In this document: piece by piece, positions 42,074 to 50,207 of the stretch | Layout of the letters: each line of letters begins with the position of its first letter | How positions within the stretch are numbered: position 1 is the stretch's first letter | Translations under genes and position numbers: made by a program | Notes under the pieces: generated by a model | Seen by the model: only the letters and a program-made list of their open reading frames with translations | Told to the model about the DNA's origin: nothing | Databases searched by the model: none | Assembly: GCA_020634455.1 (NCBI GenBank) | Contig: JACKBQ010000001.1 | Coordinates: 2,480,001 to 2,544,000, forward strand | From: Ardenticatenaceae bacterium | Lineage (GTDB): Bacteria > Chloroflexota > Anaerolineae > Promineifilales > Promineifilaceae | Length of the DNA stretch: 64,000 bases | Direction: 5' to 3'

Positions 42074-42760
42074 ATGATTTCAGTTTTCTATTTTCTAGTG
42101 GCAGCGTTAATTGGTTACCTGTGCGGGGCAATTCCCTTTGGCTACCTGTACGTTCGTTTGGTCAAGGGTGAAGATATCCGCACGATCGGAAGCGGCCGTA
42201 CTGGGGGAACCAACTCCCTACGGGCTGCCGGGCTGGGCGTAGGTCTGGCTACTTCATTTAGCGACGTAGGCAAAGGTGCGCTGGGCATCATTCTTAGCCG
42301 TTGGCTGCTTTCTAACCAACTTAGCGCCGATGTACTGCCCTGGGCGTTGGCGTTGGCTGGAGTGATGTCTGTCGTAGGGCATAACTGGTCTGTGTTTATG
42401 GGCTGGCGCGGCGGGGCAGGCACTGGCCCTAATGTTGGCTGGGGCACGGCACTGTGGTGGCCCATGCTGCCTATTGCCATTGTGGTCATGTCTGGGATGC
42501 TGCTGGGCATTGGCATGGCATCCGTCGCCTCCCTCACCATGGGCGCATTGATTGCCATCGTCTTTTTCATTCTGTACGTGGCTGGCGTGCCCCCGTTTGA
42601 TGCGTCACTGGCGTATATTGTGGGGGGGCTGGTAGCGTTTGCCATTGTGGCTTGGGCACTGCGCCCCAACATCAAGCGGCTGCTCAACGGCACAGAGCGT
42701 GTTGTTGGCCCCCGCGCCCGCCGCCTGAAACGTGCGCAAGAAGCACAGAATGGCAGTTAG
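42074..42760 (+). CDS. plsY: Glycerol-3-phosphate acyltransferase PlsY
   Basis: A 228-residue membrane enzyme that acylates glycerol-3-phosphate with acyl-phosphate made by PlsX. Motifs: G-S-G-R-T-G-G-T-N-S-L-R (phosphate loop; many PlsY have G-S-G-N-x-G-A-T-N), S-D-V-G-K-G and V-G-H-N-W-S-V-F-M-G-W-R-G-G-A-G. Five or more helices. AGAGGAACC lies upstream of the ATG. It stands apart from plsX-fabF by about 20 kb. Confidence 0.92.
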   Translation: MISVFYFLVAALIGYLCGAIPFGYLYVRLVKGEDIRTIGSGRTGGTNSLRAAGLGVGLATSFSDVGKGALGIILSRWLLSNQLSADVLPWALALAGVMSVVGHNWSVFMGWRGGAGTGPNVGWGTALWWPMLPIAIVVMSGMLLGIGMASVASLTMGALIAIVFFILYVAGVPPFDASLAYIVGGLVAFAIVAWALRPNIKRLLNGTERVVGPRARRLKRAQEAQNGS

Positions 42761-42765
42761 GTGTT

Positions 42766-42876
42766 ATGTAAAAGCGGGAAAGTCCTTTAAAAAAAGCAAA
42801 GCCATTTCTCCCGTTTTACTTGAGCAAACCACAGAGAAATCGCTTTCAGGTTTTTAAAGCACTTTCTGTGGTTTGC
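42766..42876. repeat. Two-hairpin intergenic repeat, copy B
   Basis: The first hairpin runs from GTAAAAGCGGG to CCCGTTTTAC (about 42768-42819) with internal AAGTCCTTTAAAA. The second has 12-bp arms GCAAACCACAGA (42824-42835) and TCTGTGGTTTGC (42865-42876). Its AAACCACAGAGAAATCGCT matches the AAACTACAGATAAATCGCT of copy C. Confidence 0.7.
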
Positions 42877-42885
42877 TTAAATGAG

Positions 42886-42916
42886 TAATTGGGTAATTAC
42901 TTCAATTACCCAATTA
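42886..42916. terminator. Hairpin between convergent plsY and fused-SBP genes
   Basis: A perfect 13-bp AT-rich stem (42886-42898 with 42904-42916), 5-nt loop. Only a short T tract follows on plus. Its place between convergent genes suggests a bidirectional terminator. Confidence 0.5.
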
Positions 42917-42925
42917 TTTGCTGTT

Positions 42926-45325
42926 CTATCCCCCGCCTTTGGTGAGCAAATCGTAGTGCATTAGCCCCATCATATCAATTTGAAGATTGTTGACGTTGCT
43001 TAGCGAGATGGCGATGCGCGGCTCTTGAAGCAAGTCCAGTGTGGGCAAATCTTGCGCCCATAGCTGCTGGATGTCACCGTAGGTGGCTAGCCGCTCGGCT
43101 TGTGTAGCTGCCTCATCCGCTGCCTGTAGTAAGGCATCCATAGGCGGGCTGTCATAATTGGGGCAGAAGGTGCTGCTGGTGACAAAAAAATCGGCCCAGG
43201 CACCGGGGTCTGGATAATCTACGGGGGTGCCCGGACTGGGCCAGCCAAGTAAATAAGCGGGCAAGGCGCATTGATTGACCTGACCAATAAATTGGCTAAA
43301 TGGAGAACTGGATAGCGTTACTTTGAAAACGGCCGTTTCTTCTAACTGGGTTTGCAAAGCGGTGGCATAAGCGGCTTCTGCATTGCTGTAACGGCCGTCA
43401 TTCACATACCAAAGCTCAATTTCCAGCGGGGTCGCTTCGCTGTACCCGGCTTGCAGCAGCAGGGCGCGGGCTTGTTCCAAATCGCGTTGGGGCATGGTAG
43501 GCAGATGGCCTGGCACCTCATTGGGCACAGGGCTAAAGAGGGGTAGGCGGCTGCCACCAAACACCTGGTTGGCTAATGCCTCACGGTCTACGGAAAGGGC
43601 AAAGGCACGGCGCACCAGGGCGTTGTCCCACGGTTCTTGCTCCTGGTTGAAGAGCACGTAGCTTTTGAAGGCGGCGGGGCCGATCCAGGCACGGAAGTCG
43701 GGCTGACCGTCACCGTTACTATCGCTGGTTTGCAGGCTGGTGAAATCACTGTAGGGGAGGCCAGTCCAGGCAATGTCTATAGATTGGAATTCCTGGAGGG
43801 AGCGGCGGAGTACGGCCGTATCCTCTTGAAATCGAATCAAAATGTTCTCAAAGGCGGGTGTGGGGCGGCCTGGCCATTCTGGGTTAGCCCGTAGGCGCAT
43901 CTGCTCACCGAGCGTCCAACTGACGATGGTGTACGGGCCGAGGCCACCACAGCTACTCTGGTCATCCTGCGCTTCGCTAAAACATTCGTTGCTAATGGGG
44001 AAGTAGGGCGGTGTGGCCAACAAGCTGAGGAAGCTGGCATCTGGCTCTTGCAGCACAAACTTCACGGTAAAGTCATCAACCACCTGTACCGCATCTGGAT
44101 CGGCAAAACCATCAGCGTCGCTATCTTTCAGGTAGCTGTTGACCCAAAAGTTGCCCAGGCTGCGGGCGCGATCCACAGACCATTTCACGTCGGTGGCCGT
44201 AAATTCACTGCCGTCGGGGAAGTTGAGATCGCGCACCAGCGTGATGGTGTACTCAAGCTTGTCTTCGGAGAGAGTAGGCAAAGCGGTCGCCAGCATAGGC
44301 ACCAGGCTGTTGTTGGCTGTCAGGCTGTATAGCCCGCTCATGGTGTTGATTTTAATTTCCCAACTGGTAAGGTTGGAGTTTTGCGCGGCAGGGTCCAGAT
44401 CGCTGGGGCTGCCGACGATGCCGATGACCATGTCGTTGGGTGAGGCGACGATGCGGGGTTCGCCAGGGGTGAGCGTGTCTGAGGGGAGCAGCCAGGCGAC
44501 CGTAAGGCGGTCTATGTTGCCTGCGGTTTGTACGGCCGTAATTGCCGCATTCAACCGTTCTAATAAAGCCTGGTTGCTAGACGAAACAGCAATGGCGTAC
44601 CCTTTTTGGCTGATCCAGCCAGCACGCCCAGTCCCGCCCACCACTTTGATTTGGTCGTTGTAGGTTTGGGCAAAGTAATCTGCGGTGTAGCTGTCGGTGA
44701 TAACGGCCGTTAGCGCCTCATCCACCAGCGCCTGCAATGACTCCACGCTGGTGCTGTACCCATTGCGCAAATCCGCCTCGTTTACCCCCGCGATGGTGCG
44801 GGCGACCTGCTCCGCCTCACTATTTTGCACCACGCCAACGGTCATGCCGGGCTGCAAATCGCGATAGCTGTTCAAGCGGGTCTCGTCGGCCAGAACAACC
44901 AGCACCTGGCCTACTTCCAGGTATGGTTGGGTGTAGGCAATGCCGGGCAGCGGTTCTGCGGGTAGCACCAGGCGGGACATAGCCGCATCGAAATCGCGGC
45001 CTGGGTTGGCGGCGATGTTTTCCAACACGCCTTCGGCAGGCGTGACCACAAATTCATAATCCAGGTCAGCCTCAATGGCGATGTTTTCCATCAGACGGCT
45101 GACGAAGCCATCCAGATCGCCAAACTGGTCGAATTGGGTAAACGGTGGCAGCGGCGCATCGGTGGCAATAACAATGAAGTTATCGTCGTCGGTGATCGGT
45201 GCGGCTTCCTCGGTGGCCGCTGGGGTGGGCGTGGGCGGTTGGGGCGGTACGGCCGTTCCCTCCCCACCACGCGCACAGGCAACCAACAGCAGGAGGATGA
45301 CCAAAAAAAGGTAATTTCGTTTCAT
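42926..45325 (-). CDS. Fused SBP_3-SBP_5 substrate-binding lipoprotein
   Basis: A 799-residue lipoprotein. Lipobox L-V-A-C, then a Pro/Thr linker. Residues about 48-285 form a family-3 (amino-acid type) binding domain, with A-P-L-P-P-F-T-Q-F, D-A-A-M-S-R and V-G-V-V-Q-N-S-E-A-E. Residues about 305-795 form a family-5 (oligopeptide/dipeptide type) domain, with L-A-T-A-L-P-T-L, G-P-Y-T-I-V-S-W and V-R-R-A-F-A-L-S-V-D-R-E. Each is full length, so one chain would carry two solute receptors. No permease or ATPase gene is adjacent, so it could serve a transporter encoded elsewhere or a signalling role. ATG at 45325 starts the signal peptide; an ATG 12 codons upstream is unlikely. Confidence 0.88.
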   Translation of the reverse strand: MKRNYLFLVILLLLVACARGGEGTAVPPQPPTPTPAATEEAAPITDDDNFIVIATDAPLPPFTQFDQFGDLDGFVSRLMENIAIEADLDYEFVVTPAEGVLENIAANPGRDFDAAMSRLVLPAEPLPGIAYTQPYLEVGQVLVVLADETRLNSYRDLQPGMTVGVVQNSEAEQVARTIAGVNEADLRNGYSTSVESLQALVDEALTAVITDSYTADYFAQTYNDQIKVVGGTGRAGWISQKGYAIAVSSSNQALLERLNAAITAVQTAGNIDRLTVAWLLPSDTLTPGEPRIVASPNDMVIGIVGSPSDLDPAAQNSNLTSWEIKINTMSGLYSLTANNSLVPMLATALPTLSEDKLEYTITLVRDLNFPDGSEFTATDVKWSVDRARSLGNFWVNSYLKDSDADGFADPDAVQVVDDFTVKFVLQEPDASFLSLLATPPYFPISNECFSEAQDDQSSCGGLGPYTIVSWTLGEQMRLRANPEWPGRPTPAFENILIRFQEDTAVLRRSLQEFQSIDIAWTGLPYSDFTSLQTSDSNGDGQPDFRAWIGPAAFKSYVLFNQEQEPWDNALVRRAFALSVDREALANQVFGGSRLPLFSPVPNEVPGHLPTMPQRDLEQARALLLQAGYSEATPLEIELWYVNDGRYSNAEAAYATALQTQLEETAVFKVTLSSSPFSQFIGQVNQCALPAYLLGWPSPGTPVDYPDPGAWADFFVTSSTFCPNYDSPPMDALLQAADEAATQAERLATYGDIQQLWAQDLPTLDLLQEPRIAISLSNVNNLQIDMMGLMHYDLLTKGGG

Positions 45326-45411
45326 AGCAGGGGAGTATAACAATTGGCAGATGCCTGACAAGCGAGGGGTGATTTAGTTAAGCGGCTGGTGAGCAGGGGC
45401 ACCGCCCCATC

Positions 45412-45439
45412 TTGACACCGCACGAGATTCGTGTACACT
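45412..45439 (+). promoter_or_regulatory. Promoter and operator of the VapBC-type operon
   Basis: TTGACA (45412-45417), 16 bp, TACACT (45434-45439). Between them lies the perfect dyad CACGAGATTCGTG (45421-45433), overlapping the palindrome GTGTACAC (45431-45438). Toxin-antitoxin complexes usually bind such dyads to autoregulate. The -10 ends 8 nt before the ATG, so the mRNA may be leaderless. Confidence 0.65.
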
Positions 45440-45447
45440 GTTTTCGT

Positions 45448-45666
45448 ATGAGAAACATTACTCTTTCTGCCGATGAAACCTTAATCCAGCAAGCACGCTT
45501 ACGCGCCGCCAGCGAAAACCGCTCGCTTAATGAGCTTTTCCGGGAATGGCTGGCGCAGTACGTGGCGCAGCCTCATGCCGCCGCAAAGTACAGCGAACTG
45601 ATGTCGCAGCTTGACCATGTTCAAGCCTCCGGCCCCTACACACGAGATGAAATGAATGAACGTTGA
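45448..45666 (+). CDS. VapB-type antitoxin
   Basis: A 72-residue protein. The N-terminus M-R-N-I-T-L-S-A-D-E-T-L-I-Q-Q-A-R-L-R-A-A reads as a ribbon-helix-helix DNA-binding domain; the C-terminal half (about 40-72) is probably the toxin-binding tail. No SD precedes the ATG, in agreement with a leaderless transcript. An upstream in-frame start at 45412 coincides with the -35 box and is rejected. It overlaps the toxin gene by 11 bp. Confidence 0.82.
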   Translation: MRNITLSADETLIQQARLRAASENRSLNELFREWLAQYVAQPHAAAKYSELMSQLDHVQASGPYTRDEMNER

Positions 45667-46093
45667 TTCACTGCGCGGCAAATTTTTCCTCGATACCAAC
45701 ATTTTGGTTTACTCTTTTGATCCGAGCGCCCCAGCCAAACAGCAAATTGCGCGGGAACTAATTGAGACGGCGTTGAGTAGCCAGATGGGCGTCATTAGTT
45801 CGCAGGTGGTGCAGGAATTTTTGAATGTATCTCAGCGCAAATTTGCCCGGCCAATGGGCGTGGCCGAAGCGCGACGGTACCTGAACGGGGTCTTGTTACC
45901 CTTGTGCCAACATTTCCCCTCCATTAGTTTGTACGACAAAGCGCTGATGCTACGTGAAGAGACTGGCTACAGTTTTTATGACGCTCTGATTGTGGCGGCA
46001 GCTATCGAAATGGGGTGCAAAACGTTGCTAAGTGAGGATTTGCAAGACGGCCGTACCATCCACAGCGTCACCATCCTGAACCCATTTTCATAA
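45656..46093 (+). CDS. vapC: PIN-domain toxin (VapC type)
   Basis: A 145-residue PIN nuclease. Acidic residues for Mg2+ are in place: D in F-F-L-D-T-N-I-L-V, E in V-V-Q-E-F-L-N-V, D in S-F-Y-D-A-L-I-V and D in L-L-S-E-D-L-Q-D-G. VapC toxins cut RNA, often tRNA or 23S rRNA, until neutralised by VapB. Start overlaps the antitoxin gene in another frame, giving translational coupling. Its end overlaps the convergent elp3 gene by 6 bp. Confidence 0.9.
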   Translation: MNVDSLRGKFFLDTNILVYSFDPSAPAKQQIARELIETALSSQMGVISSQVVQEFLNVSQRKFARPMGVAEARRYLNGVLLPLCQHFPSISLYDKALMLREETGYSFYDALIVAAAIEMGCKTLLSEDLQDGRTIHSVTILNPFS

Positions 46094-47758
46094 AACGGCC
46101 GTCATGTACAGTCCATCCATCTCAAAGTTGTGGTATTTGGCGTAATACTCCCGCGTGCCGATGGCGCTGATGACGGCAATTTTGCCGTAGCCCGCCGCCC
46201 GCGCCATCTCCTTCGCCTTGTGAATAAGTTCTGATCCCAGCCCCATGTGCTGCGCTTCGCCGCTGCTGCCTTCACCCAGGTTGAGCGCCGGGCCGTATAC
46301 ATGCACCTCGCGAATCATGGCGTGGTTTTCTAGCTCCGGCAGCGGATGCAGCGTGTCTCGGTGCGGCAGCGACAGTCGCAGAAAGCCCGCCAGTTTATCA
46401 TCGTCGGTCTCAAAACTCAGAAAATGCTCGGTGGTAGCATCCGTTTCGTAGGTTTCGATGTGTAGCTCCACATCTTGGCGCTGCACTTTGTGGCGGCGCA
46501 CCTCGCGGCAGCGAATGCAGTTGCACTGCAAGCCGCGCTCCGCCATGCGGTTCAGGGCAATCTGGCGCAGGTTGGCTTTTTTGTTGCCTGCCACCACATT
46601 GGTCGTGGGGAAGTCGCGGATGACGCGGTTGAGCCGCACGTAGCGCGGCACCTGCACTTTGCAGGCAACCAGCAGCTCAGTCAGCGTTTCCTCGTCGTAG
46701 GGGTGGTACTCGCCGCGCTGCCAGTAGTCGTACAGTTCGGCGTTTTCCACCAGCATGCAGGGATACACTTTGAGCTCGTCGGGGCGTACGGCCGTATCCG
46801 ACCAAATCTTGCCGAAATCAGCCACATCACTTTCCGGCGTTGCCCCCAGCAGATTGGCCATCCAGTGGCCGTGAATCTTGAAGCCGCCCAGCCGCAGCAG
46901 GCGGAAGGCGTCGCGGGTGCTTTGCACGTCATGACCACGGGCGTTCAACGCCAAAATGTGCTCATTGAGGCTTTGGATGCCCACCTGCACTTTGGTCACG
47001 CCGAGATAGCGCAGCCAGCGCAGCTCGTCCACATCCACGTGATCCTGGCGGGTTTCGACGACCAGCCCCACGTTGCGGCGTGGCCCGCTGGCGTTTTTCT
47101 GCTGGGCTTCCACCAACGTTTCGGCATCTTCCCCGTTCATGGCGTCCAGACACCGCTTGACAAACCATTCCTGGTAATCGCGGCGGTAGCTGGACCAGGT
47201 GCCGCCCAGAATGAGCAGCTCGATCTTTTCGGCGGGGTGGCCAATTTGCTCTAAAGCGCGGATGCGAGCGGCCGTTTGGGCATATGGATCAAAGCCATGA
47301 CGTTCGGCCCGTTGAGCGCCCGGTTCGTCGTGCAGGTAGCTTTTGGGCATGCGCACGTCGGTGGGGCAGAAGATGCATTTGCCGGGGCAGGGGTACGGCT
47401 TGGTAAGCACCGTCACGACGGTGACGCCCGCCTGGCTACGGATCGGTTTCATTTGCAGGTGGATGCGCACATCGGGGTCAAACTCGGCCCAACCCGCCTC
47501 GCACAGCTCTTCGTACAGGCGGATGACATTGCTTTTGGAGAGCCAGGGCAGGCCACGGCGGGCATATTCGCGCATGGTGTTTTGGTACTTTTTGGAGGAT
47601 AACGGCCGTTTCCCCACGAGCTCATTTACCAACGCCAAAAACAGCGGCTCTTGCCCCGCAGCCAGCAGCACCGGCTCATTGCGCGACTGCCATTCATCCA
47701 CTTTCACCTGCACCTGATCCGGCGGTATTAAAATATTTGGCGTTTGTTTTTTAGCCAT
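46088..47758 (-). CDS. elp3: Elp3-family radical SAM / GNAT tRNA modification enzyme
   Basis: A 556-residue enzyme. The N-terminal tRNA-binding segment is followed by a radical SAM core with C124-P-G-K-C128-I-F-C131, which binds the 4Fe-4S cluster. A GNAT acetyltransferase domain occupies about 400-556 (L-G-L-G-S-E-L-I-H-K-A-K-E; A-I-G-T-R-E-Y-Y). Elp3 installs the 5-carboxymethyl group on wobble U34 of tRNAs. Bacterial homologues of full length occur in a minority of phyla, including Chloroflexota. Start ATG at 47758. The upstream spacer has a DnaA-box cluster. Confidence 0.93.
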   Translation of the reverse strand: MAKKQTPNILIPPDQVQVKVDEWQSRNEPVLLAAGQEPLFLALVNELVGKRPLSSKKYQNTMREYARRGLPWLSKSNVIRLYEELCEAGWAEFDPDVRIHLQMKPIRSQAGVTVVTVLTKPYPCPGKCIFCPTDVRMPKSYLHDEPGAQRAERHGFDPYAQTAARIRALEQIGHPAEKIELLILGGTWSSYRRDYQEWFVKRCLDAMNGEDAETLVEAQQKNASGPRRNVGLVVETRQDHVDVDELRWLRYLGVTKVQVGIQSLNEHILALNARGHDVQSTRDAFRLLRLGGFKIHGHWMANLLGATPESDVADFGKIWSDTAVRPDELKVYPCMLVENAELYDYWQRGEYHPYDEETLTELLVACKVQVPRYVRLNRVIRDFPTTNVVAGNKKANLRQIALNRMAERGLQCNCIRCREVRRHKVQRQDVELHIETYETDATTEHFLSFETDDDKLAGFLRLSLPHRDTLHPLPELENHAMIREVHVYGPALNLGEGSSGEAQHMGLGSELIHKAKEMARAAGYGKIAVISAIGTREYYAKYHNFEMDGLYMTAVL

Positions 47759-47767
47759 AACTCTAAA

Positions 47768-47841
47768 CTATTCACACGTTTTTACGGGCTTACTCACAGA
47801 ATCAGCCTCGTTTGCGGTTAATTATCCACAACTTACCCACA
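47768..47841. promoter_or_regulatory. Cluster of DnaA-box-like sites
   Basis: TTATCCACA (47822-47830) is a perfect DnaA box. TTACCCACA (47833-47841) has one mismatch; TTACTCACA (47790-47798) and CTATTCACA (47768-47776) have two each. All face the same way. They lie in the spacer between the elp3 start and the 3' end of the LLM gene, hence in the likely elp3 promoter region. Confidence 0.5.
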
Positions 47842-47954
47842 GTTGCCTCACCATTGCGCGATTTTAAGCAGTTGCTTAGGGAGATATGGGCAAATTCTCT
47901 AGCTTTACGGCCGTTCTCCCTGGCAAGATTGGTCCAATCTTGGTGCAACTTTAC

Positions 47955-48995
47955 TCACGCGATCTCAGCCAGCAGTTCAACCATCGTGCGCAGTGTCTCC
48001 ACATCAAAAACAGTGATGTTCATAGTGGTGACGGGTGAATCAAGCCAGAGCGACAGCCGTTCCTTGACACGCTCGCGGGGGCCAACCAGGGCCACATCGT
48101 CAATGAGCGCGCCAGGGACCTTCATCATGGCCATGCCTTTGTCGCCTGCCAGGTATAAATCCTGGATTTCTGCGGCGGCAGCTTCGTAGCCGTAGCGCCC
48201 TGCCAAATCTGTGTAGAAGTTTTTGCCTTTGGCCCCCATGCCGCCGATGTACAGGGCCAGGAACGGCCGTAACATATTATACGCCACCTCCACATCATCA
48301 TGAATCACCACGGAAACGGTGGGGGCAATGTCAAAATTGGCAATGCTCTTGCCGCCGCCAGCCCTGGCAAAGCCCGCTTCGATGTGCGGCTTGTAGATTT
48401 CGTCGTATTTGCTGGGGGAAAAGAAGATGGGCAGCCAGCCATCAGCAATTTCGGCGGTGAGTTCCACGTTTTGCGGGCCGATGGCCGCCAGATAGATTGG
48501 AATATCGGGCTGAGCTTCCAACGTGCTTTTGAGCGGCTTGCCCAGGCCAGTGGCCCCTTTGCCCTGGTAGGGAATCTGGTACAGCTTGCCTTCGTACTGC
48601 ACCGGCGCTTCACGTTTGAAGATGGCCCGGACAATCTCGACATATTCGCGGGAGCGGGTGAGCGGACGGCCGTAACTCTCGCCATGCCACCCTTCCACCA
48701 CCTGCGGCCCGGAGAGACCAAGACCCATGAGGAAACGGCCGTTCGACAACTGGTTCATCGTCATTGCCGTCATGGCGGCGTTGGCGGGGGTGCGGCCGGG
48801 CATCTGCATGATGGCCGTGCCCAGCTTGATGTTCTGCGTTTGTGCCCCCAGCCAGGCCAGCGGCGACACCGCATCCGAACCATACGCTTCGGCCGTCCAG
48901 ATGGCGTACACGCCCAGCCGATCCGCTTCTTTTACCAGCTCAACGGGCAGCTCAATGCGCCGCCCGGCGTAGCCCAACATGATTCCTAAACGCAT
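47955..48995 (-). CDS. LLM-class F420-dependent oxidoreductase
   Basis: A 346-residue luciferase-like TIM barrel. Typical segments: V-K-E-A-D-R-L-G-V-Y-A-I-W-T-A-E-A near residue 30, L-G-T-A-I-M-Q-M-P-G-R-T-P, L-S-N-G-R-F-L-M-G-L-G-L-S-G and P-I-Y-L-A-A-I-G-P-Q-N. The spacing favours the F420-dependent branch over FMN monooxygenases, but cofactor choice is inferred. Substrate unknown. The start at 48995 is followed upstream by a directly repeated TGGTTAATGGT. Confidence 0.88.
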   Translation of the reverse strand: MRLGIMLGYAGRRIELPVELVKEADRLGVYAIWTAEAYGSDAVSPLAWLGAQTQNIKLGTAIMQMPGRTPANAAMTAMTMNQLSNGRFLMGLGLSGPQVVEGWHGESYGRPLTRSREYVEIVRAIFKREAPVQYEGKLYQIPYQGKGATGLGKPLKSTLEAQPDIPIYLAAIGPQNVELTAEIADGWLPIFFSPSKYDEIYKPHIEAGFARAGGGKSIANFDIAPTVSVVIHDDVEVAYNMLRPFLALYIGGMGAKGKNFYTDLAGRYGYEAAAAEIQDLYLAGDKGMAMMKVPGALIDDVALVGPRERVKERLSLWLDSPVTTMNITVFDVETLRTMVELLAEIA

Positions 48996-49105
48996 AACAC
49001 CCTCCAGAATGGTTAATGGTCAATTTTTAATGGTTAATGGTTTGGCAGGTACGATGCGCTTTTAGAAGTGCGTCGCACCTGTGGTAAGGAGAATTGTACC
49101 AAAAC

Positions 49106-49141
49106 AAAAGCCACCCGTCTGGCGGCAGGCGGGTGGCTTTT
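49106..49141 (-). terminator. Terminator of the MDR oxidoreductase gene
   Basis: A perfect 12-bp stem AAAAGCCACCCG (49106-49117) / CGGGTGGCTTTT (49130-49141), 12-nt loop; on the minus strand TTTTGTTTT follows. Confidence 0.8.
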
Positions 49142-49184
49142 GTCGGTTAGAAATAGTGAGGAAACGGCCGTTCCCCACACCCCC

Positions 49185-50207
49185 TCATTCCCCCACCACC
49201 AACAAAACCTTGCCGCCAGACATGGTGGCCTCGTAGTCGGCGACGGCTTGTTGGGCCTGGTCCAAGGGGTACCGCGCTCGCACCTCGGTTTTGAGTGCCG
49301 TCAACAGCAGCGTTTGGGCGCGTCGCCACATCAGCAGGCTGGGCAAGAAGCTTTTCTGCCCAACCCAGCGCGTTAGCCAGAAGCCGTCTACCGACTTACC
49401 CTGAAAAATTAGCCCGCCAGAAGTCAGCGCCAGGTCTTGCTGGGCCAGATTGCCGTACACCGTCACCCGGCTGTGGTTGGGCATGGCGGCCAGCAGCTGC
49501 TGCGGCGTGTCCCCGGCAATGGCGTCAAACGCCAGCCGGATGTTTTGCTGGTGGCACAGGTCGTGGAGATGCTCGGCAAAATGGGGGTCGCTGCTGTTGA
49601 GAACGGTGTGCATCCCCTGCGCGTTGAGCTGCTCAACCTGCTCGGCTCGCCGCACGATGTTGACAACTTCGATGCCCTCTTGCTGCCCCAAACGATGCAG
49701 CATCAACCCCAAGACACTGGCCCCGGCGGTGTTGAGCACCGTTTTGTGTCCCGCTTTTTTGGCGATGTCAATGAGGGCAACGGCCGTTACCGGATTCACC
49801 ACCGACATCGCCCCTTCTTCCAAACCCACCGCGCCCAGCAGCGGCAGCGCATAATTTACCGAGGTGGCCACATACTCCGCCCACAAGCCATCCCCTTGTT
49901 GCTGGGTAACGCAGGCGACCCGCTTGCCCAGCAGAAAACGGCCCATCAGGCCGGTGTCGCGGCCAACGGCCACCACCGTGCCGGAGCCTTCAAAGCCGGG
50001 AATGGTGGGCAGCGGCTTTTGGAAGCCGTAGCGCCCCTGCAAAAAGCTCAGGTCTGATGGGTTCAGGGGCGAGGCAGCGACCTTCACCAGCACCTCTTTT
50101 GGCCCTGGTTGGGGTACGGGGCACTGCACAATTTGTAGTCCGGCCGCTCCGCTATAGGTTTGTAAGTGAACGGCCGTCATTTGTTCAGGAAGTTTGGGTT
50201 GAGTCAT
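49185..50207 (-). CDS. MDR-superfamily (quinone oxidoreductase-like) dehydrogenase
   Basis: A 340-residue NAD(P)H-dependent oxidoreductase. GroES-like part with S-P-L-N-P-S-D-L-S-F-L-Q-G-R-Y-G and P-G-F-E-G-S-G-T-V-V-A-V-G. The Rossmann part has T-A-G-A-S-V-L-G-L-M. The structural-zinc Cys cluster and catalytic Cys of alcohol dehydrogenases are absent, pointing to a zinc-free quinone or enoyl reductase. Its ATG overlaps the stop of the SARP-STAND gene by 4 bp (ATGA type), so the two are translationally coupled; a functional link between regulator and enzyme is likely. Confidence 0.88.
   Translation of the reverse strand: MTQPKLPEQMTAVHLQTYSGAAGLQIVQCPVPQPGPKEVLVKVAASPLNPSDLSFLQGRYGFQKPLPTIPGFEGSGTVVAVGRDTGLMGRFLLGKRVACVTQQQGDGLWAEYVATSVNYALPLLGAVGLEEGAMSVVNPVTAVALIDIAKKAGHKTVLNTAGASVLGLMLHRLGQQEGIEVVNIVRRAEQVEQLNAQGMHTVLNSSDPHFAEHLHDLCHQQNIRLAFDAIAGDTPQQLLAAMPNHSRVTVYGNLAQQDLALTSGGLIFQGKSVDGFWLTRWVGQKSFLPSLLMWRRAQTLLLTALKTEVRARYPLDQAQQAVADYEATMSGGKVLLVVGE

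Noticed and set aside
46475..47254. 259-codon plus-strand frame opposite elp3
   Set aside because: Antisense shadow of a complete radical SAM/GNAT gene; composition Val/His-rich and no domain.
47768..47841. Replication origin
   Set aside because: DnaA boxes are present, but there is no AT-rich unwinding region and no dnaA, dnaN, gyrB or rpmH neighbour.
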